DNA of 64,000 bases. Source: Thermobacillus xylanilyticus. Lineage in GTDB: Bacteria; Bacillota; Bacilli; Paenibacillales; Paenibacillaceae. The DNA lies in NCBI RefSeq assembly GCF_907165215.1, contig NZ_CAJRAY010000085.1, positions 44,959 through 108,958 on the forward strand. Direction: 5' to 3'. The notes under the pieces were generated by a model. The model was not told where the DNA came from, did not search any database, and saw only the letters and a list, made by a program, of their open reading frames with translations. Below are positions 49,354-59,515 of this stretch, piece after piece; positions within the stretch are counted from its first letter, which is position 1; each line of letters begins with the position of its first letter. The position numbers and the translations under genes are program-made.

Positions 49354-49542
49354 ATGTGGACGGTAATCTATATCGCGCCGACTGCCAAAATCTCCGAGAC
49401 AATCCGCCAGCGTCTGACCGAAGAAGGTTTCCTCGTGCAAGTCAGGCCGGTCAATCTCTCGAGACAGCAGTACGAGATATTGGTTCCTTCCGCAGAATTG
49501 GACGAAGTGCAGGAAGTTTTGAACGAAATACTGAATGCTTGA
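49354..49542 (+). CDS. Small conserved protein upstream of accD
   Basis: 62 residues (WTVIYIAPTAKISETIRQRL, LVQVRPVNLSRQQYEILVPS); start ATG at 49354 with GGGAGG 11 bases upstream. Ferredoxin-like beta-alpha-beta pattern. Conserved small proteins of this kind precede accD in Paenibacillaceae, as I recall; function unknown. Confidence 0.72.
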   Translation: MWTVIYIAPTAKISETIRQRLTEEGFLVQVRPVNLSRQQYEILVPSAELDEVQEVLNEILNA

Positions 49543-49655
49543 TCAGCACCCTCCGGTTGTGACGGGTACGGCCATCCTTTGACGGAGCAGATGACGCCAC
49601 ACGCGGGCGCCGGCCGGCCACGTCACAATAATTTTGTGCCCTGAGAGGTGGCTTC

Positions 49656-50513
49656 ATGTTCAAGGATCTCTTTCACAAAAAACGATACGCGACCATTCCA
49701 GCCGAACGGCCCGTAAAGCGGGACATACCCGAAGGCTTGATGAATAAATGTCCGAAGTGCGGCAACATCCAATACAGCAAGGAATTGGAGAAGAATCTGA
49801 AAGTTTGCACGTCCTGCGGATACCATTTCAGGCTGACCGCCCGGGAACGGATCGCGATGACGATGGACGACGGGCTCCTGCATGAATTCGACGCGGACAT
49901 GCAGTCCGGCGACCCGCTCGGCTTTCCCGGTTACGCCGCCAAGCTCGAGCAGCAGAAAGCGAAGACGGGCATGAACGAGGCGGTCGTCACCGGCACCGGT
50001 TCGATCGACGGGCATCCGGTCGTCGTCGGGGTGATGGACTTTCATTTTTTTACGGGCAGCATGGGATCGGTCGTGGGGGAGAAGATCACGCGCGCCATCG
50101 AGTATGCGCGTGACAAACGGCTGCCGCTCATTCTCTTCTCGACATCCGGCGGCGCCCGGATGCAGGAGAGCATCTTCAGCCTGATGCAGATGGCGAAGAC
50201 GAGCGCGGCGCTCGCGCGGTTCTCGGATGAAGGCGGGCTCTACATCTCCGTCATGACGGACCCGACAACCGGCGGCGTGACGGCCAGCTTCGCGAGCCTC
50301 GGCGACTACAACCTGGCCGAGCCCGGAGCGCTCATCGGATTCGCCGGACGGATCGTCATCGAACAGACGATCCGGCAGAAGCTGCCGGACAACTTCCAGA
50401 CCGCGGAATTCAATCTGCAGCACGGCCAGCTTGACAAAGTGGTGCACCGCAAGGATATGCGGACGGTGCTCGCGAAACTGCTGGACATGCACAGCATGAG
50501 GAGGGCGGAATGA
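49656..50513 (+). CDS. accD: Acetyl-CoA carboxylase carboxyltransferase beta subunit
   Basis: 285 residues. Zinc ribbon with four Cys at residues 31-54 ([19 protein letters not shown] then VCTSCGYHF), crotonase-like carboxyltransferase core with [20 protein letters not shown] and [16 protein letters not shown]. Forms the heterotetrameric transferase with AccA that moves CO2 from carboxybiotin to acetyl-CoA, giving malonyl-CoA for fatty acid synthesis. GAGAGG site; 4-base overlap with accA. Confidence 0.97.
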   Translation: MFKDLFHKKRYATIPAERPVKRDIPEGLMNKCPKCGNIQYSKELEKNLKVCTSCGYHFRLTARERIAMTMDDGLLHEFDADMQSGDPLGFPGYAAKLEQQKAKTGMNEAVVTGTGSIDGHPVVVGVMDFHFFTGSMGSVVGEKITRAIEYARDKRLPLILFSTSGGARMQESIFSLMQMAKTSAALARFSDEGGLYISVMTDPTTGGVTASFASLGDYNLAEPGALIGFAGRIVIEQTIRQKLPDNFQTAEFNLQHGQLDKVVHRKDMRTVLAKLLDMHSMRRAE

Positions 50514-51610
50514 TGGCCGGAGGACTGGAATTCGAGAAACCGCTGCTCGAGCTCCGAAACAAGATCGACGAACTGCGCAAATTCGCGGAGGAGCGCGGGT
50601 TCGACTTCTCCGATGAAATCGCGAGGCTTGAAGCGCAGTACCGGCAGCTGGAAACCGAGATGTACAGCGCCCTCACCGCCGCGCAGAAAATGCACATCGC
50701 GCGCCACCACCAGCGGCCGACGACGCTCGACTTCATCCAGGCGATCTTCACCGATTTCATCGAGCTGCACGGCGACCGGCTGTTCGCGGACGATCTGGCC
50801 ATTGTCGGCGGGTTGGCCAAGCTGAACGGCGTTCCGGTGACGGTCATCGGCCATCAGCGGGGCAAAGACACGAAGGACAACATCGCCCGATTCTTCGGCA
50901 GCCCGCATCCGGAAGGATTTCGCAAGGCGCTGCGTCTGATGCGGCAGGCGGACAAGTTCAGGCGGCCGATCATCACGTTCATCGACACGAAGGGCGCCTA
51001 TCCCGGCGACACCGCCGAAGAGCGGGGCCAGTCGGAGGCGATCGCGCGCAATCTGCTCGTCATGTCGACGCTGCGCGTGCCGATCGTCTGCGTCGTCATC
51101 GGCGAGGGCGGCAGCGGCGGCGCGCTGGCGCTCGGCGTCGGGAACCGCGTGCTCATGCTCGAGAACGCGATCTACTCCGTCATTTCGCCGAACGGGGCCG
51201 CGTCGATCCTGTGGAAGGACGCGTCCCGGGCGGATGAAGCGGCGGAAGCGATGAAGATTACGGCGCAGGATCTGCATGCGTTCGGCATCGTCGAGGAAGT
51301 GATTCCGGAGCCGAAGGGCGGCGCCCACCGCGATCCGGAAGGGCAGGCCGCGCTGGTGAGAGAGGCCGTCTGGCGCCACCTGCAGGAACTGATGGCAATG
51401 ACGCCGGACGAGCTGGTCGAAGACCGGTACCGGAAGTTCCGGAGCATCGGCGTGATCGGATCGGGAGGTTCGGACGCGCCGCCGGATCCGCCGCGGAAAC
51501 CGAAGGAACCGGAGGCGGAGGAAGAACGCGCGGAGCCGGAGTCCGCTGCCGGGAATGCGGCGGACGAGAGCGCGGACGCAAGCGCGGCGATCGAGTCGAA
51601 CGCCCGCTGA
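50510..51610 (+). CDS. accA: Acetyl-CoA carboxylase carboxyltransferase alpha subunit
   Basis: 366 residues. Core with [57 protein letters not shown] and [20 protein letters not shown]. After the usual end at about residue 315 there is an acidic, Ala/Glu/Pro-rich tail of 45-50 residues ([20 protein letters not shown]), absent from Bacillus AccA. Starts at an ATGA overlap with accD, so the two are made in equal amounts. Confidence 0.97.
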   Translation: MMAGGLEFEKPLLELRNKIDELRKFAEERGFDFSDEIARLEAQYRQLETEMYSALTAAQKMHIARHHQRPTTLDFIQAIFTDFIELHGDRLFADDLAIVGGLAKLNGVPVTVIGHQRGKDTKDNIARFFGSPHPEGFRKALRLMRQADKFRRPIITFIDTKGAYPGDTAEERGQSEAIARNLLVMSTLRVPIVCVVIGEGGSGGALALGVGNRVLMLENAIYSVISPNGAASILWKDASRADEAAEAMKITAQDLHAFGIVEEVIPEPKGGAHRDPEGQAALVREAVWRHLQELMAMTPDELVEDRYRKFRSIGVIGSGGSDAPPDPPRKPKEPEAEEERAEPESAAGNAADESADASAAIESNAR

Positions 51611-51632
51611 ATCCGGACAGGCCCATGTACAG

Positions 51633-51660
51633 TTGAGCAAGTATCGTGTATTTTTATATA
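51633..51660 (+). promoter_or_regulatory. Predicted pyk promoter
   Basis: TTGAGC (51633-51638) and TATATA (51655-51660), 16 bases apart, lie 145 bases before the pyk start in an otherwise GC-rich region. Confidence 0.6.
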
Positions 51661-51671
51661 AGGATGCGACT

Positions 51672-51693
51672 TTGCAAGTTTTTCCGCTTGCAA
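51672..51693 (+). other. Hairpin in pyk leader
   Basis: TTGCAAG and CTTGCAA form a 7-bp perfect stem with an 8-base loop near the expected 5' end of the pyk transcript. The remaining leader to 51805 is GC-rich. Attenuation or transcript protection are possible; nothing known is recognised. Confidence 0.45.
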
Positions 51694-51805
51694 GGAGACT
51701 GTCCTTCACTGCAAGACGGATTCGCCCGCCCCGAAGGTCGGAGCGAACCGTTTTGCTTGCGTGAACATTCCAAGGTTTGACCTGAATTAACGGAGGAAAC
51801 CGCAC

Positions 51806-53560
51806 ATGCGCAAAACGAAGATCGTATGCACCATCGGTCCCGCAAGCGAATCGCTCGAGAACACGAAGAAACTGATCCAGGCGGGCATGAACGTCGCGAG
51901 GCTGAACTTCTCCCACGGCGATTTCGAGGAACACGGCAACCGGATCAAGAACATCCGCCAGGCTTGCCGTGAACTGGGCAAGACCGTCGCCATCCTGCTC
52001 GACACCAAGGGTCCGGAGATCCGCCTCGGCAATCTGGCCGAAGAGCCGATCGAGCTCGTGGCGGGCGAATTCGTGACGCTGACGACGGAGAATATCCTCG
52101 GCGACCGGCACCGCATCCCGGTGACGTACAGCGACCTTCCCCGGGACGTGAAGGCCGGGGATACCATTCTGCTCGATGACGGCCTGATCGGCCTCAAGGT
52201 CGTTGAGATCCAGGGCACCGAGATCAAGTGCGAGATTCAGAACAGCGGCCCGATCAAGAGCAAGAAGGGCGTCAACGTTCCGGGCGTTGCCATTTCGCTG
52301 CCTGGCATCACGGAGAAAGACGCCAACGACATTCTTTTCGGGATCGAGCAGGGCATTGACTTCATTGCGGCATCGTTCGTGCGGAGAGCAAGCGACGTGC
52401 TGGAAATCCGTGAACTGCTGGAACGGCACAATGCGTCGCATATTCAGATCATTGCCAAGATTGAAAACCGCCAGGGCGTCGACAATCTGGACGAAATCCT
52501 GGAAGTGGCGGACGGCCTGATGGTGGCGCGCGGCGACCTCGGCGTCGAAATTCCGGTCGAAGAAGTGCCGCTCGTGCAGAAAATGATGATCGAGAAATGC
52601 AACCGCGCCGGCAAACCGGTCATCACGGCGACGCAGATGCTCGATTCGATGCAGCGCAACCCGCGGCCGACCCGCGCGGAAGCGAGCGACGTCGCGAACG
52701 CCATCTTCGACGGCACCGACGCGATCATGCTGTCGGGCGAGACGGCGGCCGGCAAATATCCGGTTGAATCGGTCATGACGATGGCGCGCATCGCGGAACG
52801 GGCGGAAGCTGCGCTTGAATATCGGGAGATTTTCCTCCGCCAGGCGAGCGCCCAGCAGACGACCGTGACGGAAGCGATCAGCCAGGCGGTCGCGAACTCC
52901 GCGCTCGATCTGGATGCGGATGCGATCATCACTTCGACGGAGAGCGGCTATACGGCGCGGATGGTGTCGAAATATCGTCCGAAGGCGCCGATTATCGCCG
53001 TCACGCCGGTCGAGCACGTCATGCGCAGCCTGCAGCTTGTCTGGGGCGTCATTCCGGTGCTCGGCAAGCCGGCGAAGACGACGGACGAAATGTTCGACAT
53101 CGCCGTGAACGGCGCCGTCGAATCCGGTCTCGTCAAGCTCGGCGACACGGTCGTCATCACGGCCGGCGTACCGGTCGGACGTTCCGGATCGACGAACCTC
53201 ATCAAGATTCATACGGTCGGCGATCTCGTCGCCAAGGGCCAGGGGATCGGCAGCCAGTCCGCGACCGGCAAGGTCGTCGTCGCGAACACGCCGGAAGAAG
53301 CGATCGCCAAGGCGAAGGAAGGCATGATTCTCGTTACGCCTTCGACGAACCGCGAATACATGCCGGCCATCGAGAAAGCGGCGGCGCTGATCACGGAGCA
53401 GGGCGGCATTACGAGCCACGCGGCCGTCGTCGGCCTGAACCTCGGCATCCCGGTCGTGCTCGGCGTGTCCGATGCGACGAAACGGATGTCGGACGGGATG
53501 GAAGTGACGGTCTACGCCGAGATCGGCGTCATCTATACGGGACAGGCGCGCGTGCTGTAA
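51806..53560 (+). CDS. pyk: Pyruvate kinase with C-terminal PEP-utiliser domain
   Basis: 584 residues. Barrel with [70 protein letters not shown], then the regulatory domain ([19 protein letters not shown]; the exact form is [11 protein letters not shown]). Residues 490-584 form the extra PEPut domain with the His of [11 protein letters not shown], as in Bacillus and Geobacillus pyruvate kinases. Makes pyruvate and ATP from PEP and ADP. GGAGG site. pfkA, which usually lies between accA and pyk in Bacillus, is absent here. Confidence 0.97.
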   Translation: MRKTKIVCTIGPASESLENTKKLIQAGMNVARLNFSHGDFEEHGNRIKNIRQACRELGKTVAILLDTKGPEIRLGNLAEEPIELVAGEFVTLTTENILGDRHRIPVTYSDLPRDVKAGDTILLDDGLIGLKVVEIQGTEIKCEIQNSGPIKSKKGVNVPGVAISLPGITEKDANDILFGIEQGIDFIAASFVRRASDVLEIRELLERHNASHIQIIAKIENRQGVDNLDEILEVADGLMVARGDLGVEIPVEEVPLVQKMMIEKCNRAGKPVITATQMLDSMQRNPRPTRAEASDVANAIFDGTDAIMLSGETAAGKYPVESVMTMARIAERAEAALEYREIFLRQASAQQTTVTEAISQAVANSALDLDADAIITSTESGYTARMVSKYRPKAPIIAVTPVEHVMRSLQLVWGVIPVLGKPAKTTDEMFDIAVNGAVESGLVKLGDTVVITAGVPVGRSGSTNLIKIHTVGDLVAKGQGIGSQSATGKVVVANTPEEAIAKAKEGMILVTPSTNREYMPAIEKAAALITEQGGITSHAAVVGLNLGIPVVLGVSDATKRMSDGMEVTVYAEIGVIYTGQARVL

Positions 53561-53684
53561 GCGCGCCGTCCGCCGGAAGCTCACCGAGTCGGGAGCGGCG
53601 GACCGCCGAGCGGTCCGGCCGCTCCCGTGTCTGCGTGCGCCGGCGATTCGGTTCGCAGGCGAGTTTCAACGGGGGAGGCGTGAC

Positions 53685-54158
53685 ATGGCTTCGCACTGGC
53701 ACCTGTTCCCGCTGCGTGTCCGCTATCAGGAGACGGACCGGATGGACGTCGTGTTCTACGCGAATTACGTGACATGGTTCGAGATCGGGCGGACCGAATT
53801 CATCCGGCACGCGGGATGGCCGTATCGAAAGGTGGAAGACGCGGGACTGCTGCTGCCGGTCGTCGATCTGAACGTCCGGTACGAGCAGCCGGCCCGGTAT
53901 GACGACCGCATCGTCATCTGCACCCGGCTGCGGGAAGTGTCGCCGCTCAGGCTGAACTTCGACTCGCAGGTCCGGCTGATCGGGGAGGATGAACAGCCGC
54001 CGGCGACGGCGGATGCGGACGGGCAGCTGCCCGGCAGGCTGCTCGCGGCAGGCGGAACCGGCCACGTCTGGCTGAATCGGGACTGGAAGCCGACGCGGCT
54101 CGACAGGGCCGCCCCGGAACTGTACGCGCTGCTCAGGCGGCTGGCCGGCGGCGGATGA
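53685..54158 (+). CDS. Hotdog-fold acyl-CoA thioesterase (YbgC type)
   Basis: 157 residues. RVRYQETDRMDVVFYANYVT carries the catalytic-type Asp followed by the YANY stretch of 4-hydroxybenzoyl-CoA thioesterase-like enzymes, then WFEIGRTEFIRHAGWPYRKV. GGGGGAGG is upstream. It probably cleaves acyl-CoA thioesters in the cytoplasm; substrate not known. A 20-residue Pro/Ala/Asp insert near 105-120 is unusual. Confidence 0.85.
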   Translation: MASHWHLFPLRVRYQETDRMDVVFYANYVTWFEIGRTEFIRHAGWPYRKVEDAGLLLPVVDLNVRYEQPARYDDRIVICTRLREVSPLRLNFDSQVRLIGEDEQPPATADADGQLPGRLLAAGGTGHVWLNRDWKPTRLDRAAPELYALLRRLAGGG

Positions 54159-54236
54159 AAAGCGGGAAGAAGTCGCACAATATACCGGCATATGCCGATG
54201 GTTGGTCCGAGGGCAAAAACTTCTTTTATGACGGCG

Positions 54237-54251
54237 ATAAAGCATTTTTAT
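54237..54251. promoter_or_regulatory. CcpC-type box upstream of citZ
   Basis: ATAAAGCATTTTTAT fits the ATAA-N7-TTAT pattern of CcpC, the citrate-responsive LysR repressor of citZ and citB in Bacillus. It lies 24 bases before the -35. Confidence 0.6.
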
Positions 54252-54259
54252 TTCCAACA

Positions 54260-54276
54260 AACATTACATGAATGTT
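54260..54276. promoter_or_regulatory. Palindrome at the citZ -35
   Basis: AACATT-ACATG-AATGTT is a perfect 6-base inverted repeat overlapping the start of the -35. The binding protein is unknown. Confidence 0.5.
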
Positions 54277-54303
54277 CACATGCCCGTCAAAAAAAGTTAT
54301 GAT
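54275..54303 (+). promoter_or_regulatory. Predicted citZ promoter
   Basis: TTCACA (54275-54280) and TATGAT (54298-54303) are 17 bases apart, leaving a leader of about 90 bases to the citZ start. Confidence 0.6.
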
Positions 54304-54402
54304 ATTCTGGTACGTTACTCGGCTGAAGTGCTTCCGTATGCCCGCAGGCGGCAATATGGGGCAAAATATTTCCCCGGAAATTGCGGAAAAGGAGAGAGAG
54401 AC

Positions 54403-55515
54403 ATGACAGCAACGAAAGGTCTTGAAGGCATCGTCGCGACGACTTCGGAGATCAGTTCGATCATCGACGGCGTATTGACCTACCGCGGGATCAACATCGA
54501 CGAGCTGGCGGAACATGCCACCTTCGAAGAGACCATCTATCTGCTCTGGCACGGCAAACTTCCGAACAGGGCCGAGCTGAAGAGTCTGATGGATGAGCTC
54601 GCCGCCAACGCGGCGCTGCCCGATGAACTGCTCACGCAGCTGAGGACTTACCCGCCCGGAGCGAACTCGATGGCTGCGCTTCGTTCGGCTGTCTCCGCAT
54701 TGGCATTGTACGATGAAGAGGCGAACGATATGTCGCCGGAAGCCAACCTGCGCAAGGCGGTGAAGCTGCAGGCGAAGCTGCCGACGATTGTGGCCGCATT
54801 CGCGCGGATCCGCGAAGGCAAGGAACCGATCCAGCCGAAATCCGGTGTATCCATCGCGCACAACTTCCTGTACATGCTGACGGGCAAGGATCCGGATGAA
54901 GTCGCCGTCAAGGCGTTGGACAAAGCGCTCGTGCTGCACGCGGATCACGAGTTGAACGCTTCGACGTTTGCGGCGCGTGTCACGGTGGCGACGCTTTCGG
55001 ACATCTATTCGGGTGTCACGAGCGCGATCGGCGCGCTCAAGGGGCCGCTGCACGGCGGAGCCAACGAAGCGGTCATGATCATGCTCGACGAGATCGGTTC
55101 GATCGAGAATGTCGAGTCCTACATCATGAACAAGCTGGCCAACAAGGAGAAAATTATGGGCTTCGGCCACCGCGTCTACAAGAACGGCGACCCCCGCGCG
55201 AAGCATCTGCAGAAGATGTCCCGCGAGCTGGGCGAACGTTCGGGCAACCTGAAGCTGTACGAAATGTCCGTCAAGATCGAAGAACTCGTGACCGGACAGA
55301 AAGGGTTGAAGCCGAACGTCGACTTCTATTCGGCATCGGTCTATACGACGCTGGGCATTCCGCGAGATCTGTTCACGCCGCTCTTCGCCATCAGCCGCGT
55401 GTCGGGCTGGACGGCGCACATCCTCGAACAGTACAGCGACAACCGGCTGATCCGTCCGCGGGCGGAATATACCGGCCCGGCGAATGTCCGCTACGTGCCG
55501 ATCGACCAGCGCTGA
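54403..55515 (+). CDS. citZ: Citrate synthase
   Basis: 370 residues from ATG at 54403, with AAAGGAG upstream. Typical short Gram-positive citrate synthase: active-site His regions LVLHADHELNASTFAARVTV and LKGPLHGGANEAVM, GFGHRVYKNGDPRAKHLQKM, and Asp in NVDFYSASVYTTLGIPRDLF. Condenses oxaloacetate and acetyl-CoA. First gene of citZ-icd-mdh; 99 bases separate it from icd. Confidence 0.97.
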   Translation: MTATKGLEGIVATTSEISSIIDGVLTYRGINIDELAEHATFEETIYLLWHGKLPNRAELKSLMDELAANAALPDELLTQLRTYPPGANSMAALRSAVSALALYDEEANDMSPEANLRKAVKLQAKLPTIVAAFARIREGKEPIQPKSGVSIAHNFLYMLTGKDPDEVAVKALDKALVLHADHELNASTFAARVTVATLSDIYSGVTSAIGALKGPLHGGANEAVMIMLDEIGSIENVESYIMNKLANKEKIMGFGHRVYKNGDPRAKHLQKMSRELGERSGNLKLYEMSVKIEELVTGQKGLKPNVDFYSASVYTTLGIPRDLFTPLFAISRVSGWTAHILEQYSDNRLIRPRAEYTGPANVRYVPIDQR

Positions 55516-55614
55516 GGCGATCGTCCGGACGGGACGAGCTAGGTCCGTTCGGGAAATGAAGTTGTCATGCAGCAAACTTGACTGTTTGATTCAGGTAAAG
55601 GAGGAACCATCATC

Positions 55615-56913
55615 ATGCTGCAACTTGAGAAATTTGCACCGCCGACGGAAGGCGAGAAAATCACGATTAAAGACGGCAAGCTGCAGGTGCCGAACAACCC
55701 GATCGTGCCGTTCATCGAAGGCGACGGCACGGGCCGCGACATCTGGCGCGCATCGAAGCGCGTGCTGGACGCGGCAGTAGAGAAAGCCTACAAGGGCGAG
55801 AAGAAAATTGCGTGGTACGAAGTATTTGCCGGCGAGAAAGCGTATAATACATACGGCGAATGGCTGCCGAACGATACGCTGACCGCAATCCGCGAATATA
55901 TCGTGGCCATCAAGGGTCCGCTGACGACACCGGTAGGCGGCGGCATCCGCTCCCTGAACGTCGCGCTGCGGCAGGAGCTGGACCTGTACGTCTGCCTCCG
56001 TCCGGTCCGCTATTTCCAAGGCGTTCCGTCGCCGGTGAAGCGTCCGGATCTCGTCAACATGGTCATTTTCCGCGAGAACACGGAAGACATCTACGCCGGC
56101 ATCGAATATCAGGAAGGCACGCCCGAAGTGAAGAAAGTGATCGAGTTCCTGCAGAAGGAAATGGGCGTGAAAAAGATCCGCTTCCCCGAGACGAGCGGCA
56201 TCGGCATCAAGCCGGTATCGTCCGAAGGTTCGAAGCGGCTCGTGCGCGCGGCCATCGAATATGCGATCCGGCATAACCGCAAATCGGTGACCCTCGTGCA
56301 CAAGGGCAACATCATGAAGTTCACGGAAGGCGCGTTCAAGAACTGGGGCTACGAAGTCGCGGAGCAGGAGTTCCCGGACAAGACGTTCACCTGGGGCCAA
56401 TACGACCGGATCAAGGAAGCCGAAGGCGTCGAAGCGGCGAACAAAGCGCAGGCCGAGGCGGAAGCCGCCGGCAAGATCATCATCAAGGACGCCATCGCCG
56501 ACATCGCGCTGCAGCAAGTGCTGACGCGTCCGGCGGAGTTCGACGTCATCGCGACGCTGAACCTGAACGGCGACTACCTGTCCGACGCGCTGGCTGCCCA
56601 GGTCGGCGGCATCGGCATCGCGCCGGGCGCGAACATCAACTACGTTACGGGTCACGCGATCTTCGAAGCGACCCACGGCACGGCGCCGAAATACGCCGAC
56701 AAGGACGTCGTCAACCCGGGTTCCGTCATCCTGTCCGGCGTCATGATGCTCGAGCATCTCGGCTGGCAGGAAGCGGCTGACCTGATCTACAAAGGGATGG
56801 AGACGGCCATCAACAACAAGACGGTCACGTACGACTTCGCCCGCCTCATGGAAGGCGCGAAGGAAGTCAAATGTTCGGAGTTCGCCGACGAGGTTATCAA
56901 ACATATGGCTTGA
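55615..56913 (+). CDS. icd: NADP-dependent isocitrate dehydrogenase
   Basis: 432 residues. Substrate loop [20 protein letters not shown] with the Ser equivalent to the AceK target in E. coli, Arg-rich [24 protein letters not shown] site [20 protein letters not shown]. Converts isocitrate to 2-oxoglutarate. AGGAGG is upstream of the ATG at 55615. Confidence 0.97.
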   Translation: MLQLEKFAPPTEGEKITIKDGKLQVPNNPIVPFIEGDGTGRDIWRASKRVLDAAVEKAYKGEKKIAWYEVFAGEKAYNTYGEWLPNDTLTAIREYIVAIKGPLTTPVGGGIRSLNVALRQELDLYVCLRPVRYFQGVPSPVKRPDLVNMVIFRENTEDIYAGIEYQEGTPEVKKVIEFLQKEMGVKKIRFPETSGIGIKPVSSEGSKRLVRAAIEYAIRHNRKSVTLVHKGNIMKFTEGAFKNWGYEVAEQEFPDKTFTWGQYDRIKEAEGVEAANKAQAEAEAAGKIIIKDAIADIALQQVLTRPAEFDVIATLNLNGDYLSDALAAQVGGIGIAPGANINYVTGHAIFEATHGTAPKYADKDVVNPGSVILSGVMMLEHLGWQEAADLIYKGMETAINNKTVTYDFARLMEGAKEVKCSEFADEVIKHMA

Positions 56914-56944
56914 TGCCGTTTGAAACGGAGGTTGGCGTGGGAAC

Positions 56945-57886
56945 GTGTCCATCAAGAGGAAGAAGATTACGGTAATCGGCGCAGGTTTCACAGGCTCGAC
57001 GACGGCGCTCATGCTCGCGCAGAAGGAGCTGGGCGACGTCGTGCTGCTCGACATTCCGCAACTGGAGAATCCGACGAAGGGCAAGGCATTGGACATGCTC
57101 GAGGCGACGCCGGTGCTGGGTGTCGACAGCCGAATCACGGGCACTTCCGATTACAAGGACGCGTCAGACTCCGATATTGTCATCATTACGGCCGGCGTGG
57201 CGCGCAAGCCGGGCATGAGCCGCGACGATCTCGTCACGACCAACGCGGGCATCGTCCACTCGGTGTGCGAGCAGGTGCGGCAGACTTGCCCGGATGCGTA
57301 CGTCATCGTCCTCAGCAATCCGGTCGACGCGATGACCTGGGTCGCCTGGCGGACGCTCGGATTTCCGAAGAACCGCGTCATCGGCCAATCCGGCGTGCTT
57401 GACACGGCGCGCTTCTGCACGTTCATCGCCCGGGAGCTGAACGTCTCGGTCGAGGACGTGCGCGGATTCGTGCTCGGCGGCCACGGCGACGACATGGTGC
57501 CGCTCGTCCGGTACTCGAACGTCGGCGGCATTCCGATCGAGAAGCTGCTGCCGAAGGAACGGATCGAGGCGATCGTGCAGCGCACCCGCGTCGGCGGCGG
57601 AGAGATCGTGGGTCTGCTCGGCAGCGGCAGCGCCTACTATGCGCCGGCCGCGTCGCTCGTGCAGATGGCGGAAGCGATTCTGAAAGACAAGAAGCGCATT
57701 TTGCCGGTCATCGCGCTGCTTGAAGGCGAGTACGGCTATGACAATCTGTTCATGGGAGTTCCGGTCATTCTGGGCGGCGGCGGCATCGAGCGGGTGCTCG
57801 AGCTGGAACTGACGCCGGAGGAGAAGGCGGCGCTCGACAAATCCGCCGAATCCGTCCGCAGCGTCATCCGCATCGCAGCCGGCTGA
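56945..57886 (+). CDS. mdh: Malate dehydrogenase
   Basis: 313 residues from GTG at 56945 (CGGAGG lies 14 bases upstream, rather far). Rossmann [10 protein letters not shown], substrate Arg in [34 protein letters not shown], catalytic His in [17 protein letters not shown]. Lactate dehydrogenase-like malate dehydrogenase of the Bacillus type, NAD-dependent. Last gene of citZ-icd-mdh. Confidence 0.95.
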   Translation: MSIKRKKITVIGAGFTGSTTALMLAQKELGDVVLLDIPQLENPTKGKALDMLEATPVLGVDSRITGTSDYKDASDSDIVIITAGVARKPGMSRDDLVTTNAGIVHSVCEQVRQTCPDAYVIVLSNPVDAMTWVAWRTLGFPKNRVIGQSGVLDTARFCTFIARELNVSVEDVRGFVLGGHGDDMVPLVRYSNVGGIPIEKLLPKERIEAIVQRTRVGGGEIVGLLGSGSAYYAPAASLVQMAEAILKDKKRILPVIALLEGEYGYDNLFMGVPVILGGGGIERVLELELTPEEKAALDKSAESVRSVIRIAAG

Positions 57887-57902
57887 ATGGCCATTTCCGG
57901 AG

Positions 57903-57952
57903 CCCGCTGCAAGACCCTGACAGGCGTTCAGGGTCTTGCGCGTTTCAGCGGG
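57903..57952 (+). terminator. Hairpin terminator after mdh
   Basis: CAAGACCCTGA (57910-57920) and TCAGGGTCTTG (57928-57938) pair perfectly over 11 bases; an outer CCGCTG/CAGCGG stem extends it. The T-run is weak. Confidence 0.7.
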
Positions 57953-58016
57953 CTGCGGCTTTGTGTCGGCGGACAAGTTCGGCTATACTGGGAGTAGTTC
58001 AGATAGGAGGTGCCGA

Positions 58017-58439
58017 ATGGGTCAGTTTTTCTATTTCCTGCATGCGATCGGAGCTGTCGGGATGGGCATCTATCTGGTGCTTCCGTTCCTGGTCGGCCGC
58101 ATTACGCAGCTCAGCAGCGAAGGGCAGGCCGGTTTTGCCGACGGGGTGCTGATCGCAAACCGGGTGGCGCAATTCTGTCTCGTTCTGCAGTTGCTGACCG
58201 GCGGATACATGATGACGCTGGCCGATTACTCCGTGCTTTGGTCCACGCTGACGCTGGTGCTGTTCCTGGGCATCGGGGCGCTCGGCGGCATCATGACGAA
58301 GCCTTTGAAAGCGATTGTAGCTGCCGCGAAGTCCGGCGAGAGCGCGGCAGGCGCCATTTCGCGCGTCCGCTTGTTCAGCATCTTGCTGCTCGTGCTGTAT
58401 GTGGCCATCATCTTCGTCATGCAGTATTCGAATATTTGA
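58017..58439 (+). CDS. Four-helix membrane protein of unknown function
   Basis: 140 residues; AGGAGG six bases before ATG at 58017. Four membrane segments (FLHAIGAVGMGIYLVLPFLV, VAQFCLVLQLLTGGYMMTLA, LWSTLTLVLFLGIGALGGIM, LFSILLLVLYVAIIFVMQYS). His9 and other polar residues in the membrane could bind a cofactor, but no motif is decisive. No family recognised. Confidence 0.75.
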   Translation: MGQFFYFLHAIGAVGMGIYLVLPFLVGRITQLSSEGQAGFADGVLIANRVAQFCLVLQLLTGGYMMTLADYSVLWSTLTLVLFLGIGALGGIMTKPLKAIVAAAKSGESAAGAISRVRLFSILLLVLYVAIIFVMQYSNI

Positions 58440-58484
58440 TTGCGGTTCATTCTACGACTTCATGGAGAAGGGATTGTTTGCGTT

Positions 58485-59441
58485 ATGGCGGCACAATCAC
58501 CGGACCTGATCACGTTCGGGGAATCGATGGCGCTGTGCATGGCGCCGGATTACAAAGGGCTTGACCAGGCCGCTTCGCTGGAGCTGACGTTCGGCGGCGC
58601 GGAGAGCAATCTGGCCATCGGAGCCGCGCGGCTCGGCGTTTCCAGCGGCTGGTTCGGCGCGCTCGGCGACGATCCGTTCGGACTCAAGATTCTGAAGGCG
58701 ATCCGCGGCGAAGGCGTTGACGTCTCCCGCGCGCGGCTCGTGCCGGGCGAACAGACCGGCGTCATGTTTCGGGACAATCCCGGCGGCAAATTGTCGGTTT
58801 ACTACTACCGGAAACTTTCCGCGGCCAGCCGGATGAAGCCGTCCGACCTGGATGCGGATTATATCCGCGGCAGCAAAATCCTGCATGTGACCGGCATTAC
58901 GTGCGCGATCAGTGAAAGCGCTCGCGACACGGTACGGGAAGCTGTCCGGATCGCGAAGGAAGCCGGAGTCAAAGTATCCTTCGACCCGAATCTCAGACTC
59001 AAGCTGTGGACGATTGAAGAAGCGAGGGAAGTGCTGCTTCCGATCGCGGAACAGGCGGACTATTTCCTTCCCGGCTACGACGAGCTGCAGCTGCTCTATG
59101 ATACGACGGACGAGGAAGCGATCTTCGCCCGGCTTTCGGAACTGTCCGCCGTCTCGGTCGTGAAAGGTGTCGGAGAGACGACGGTCATCGTCGAAGGCGG
59201 GAAACGCACCGCCGTGCCGTTCTACAAGGCGGAGAAAGTCGTCGATACCGTCGGGGCCGGCGACGGATTCTGCGCGGGGCTGCTCGCAGGGCTGCTGAAA
59301 GGCCGCCCGATCGTCGAGGCGGTCCGGATCGCCAGCATCTGCGGCTCCCTCGTCGTGCAGGGACGCGGCGACTGGGAAGCCACGCCGGACTGGAACACGG
59401 TGGAACGGCTCATGGAAGATCGGAAGCGGATCGAACGATAA
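58485..59441 (+). CDS. PfkB-family sugar kinase, probably 2-keto-3-deoxygluconate kinase
   Basis: 318 residues. LITFGESMALCMAPDYKGLD start, FGGAESNLAIGAARLG, SFDPNLRLKLWTIEEAREVL and the catalytic VVDTVGAGDGFCAGLLAGLL. The pattern FDPNLR.KLW and GYDELQLLYDT favours KDG kinase among ribokinase-like enzymes. It would phosphorylate KDG in the pectin or glucuronate route, but no partner genes are here, so the substrate remains open. A terminator follows. Confidence 0.85.
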   Translation: MAAQSPDLITFGESMALCMAPDYKGLDQAASLELTFGGAESNLAIGAARLGVSSGWFGALGDDPFGLKILKAIRGEGVDVSRARLVPGEQTGVMFRDNPGGKLSVYYYRKLSAASRMKPSDLDADYIRGSKILHVTGITCAISESARDTVREAVRIAKEAGVKVSFDPNLRLKLWTIEEAREVLLPIAEQADYFLPGYDELQLLYDTTDEEAIFARLSELSAVSVVKGVGETTVIVEGGKRTAVPFYKAEKVVDTVGAGDGFCAGLLAGLLKGRPIVEAVRIASICGSLVVQGRGDWEATPDWNTVERLMEDRKRIER

Positions 59442-59456
59442 AGGACGGCAACACAC

Positions 59457-59492
59457 GTCCCGCGGCGCTTGATGCGGCCGCGGGACATTTTT
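59457..59492 (+). terminator. Terminator after the sugar kinase
   Basis: GTCCCGCGG and CCGCGGGAC form a 9-bp stem, followed by A and five T residues. Confidence 0.87.
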
Positions 59493-59515
59493 GCGCCGCG
59501 AAGGAGATGGGCAGG

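Noticed and set aside
50306..53584. A 1092-residue frame antisense to accA and pyk
   Set aside because: Same GC artefact; it runs across two well-identified genes and the spacer between them.
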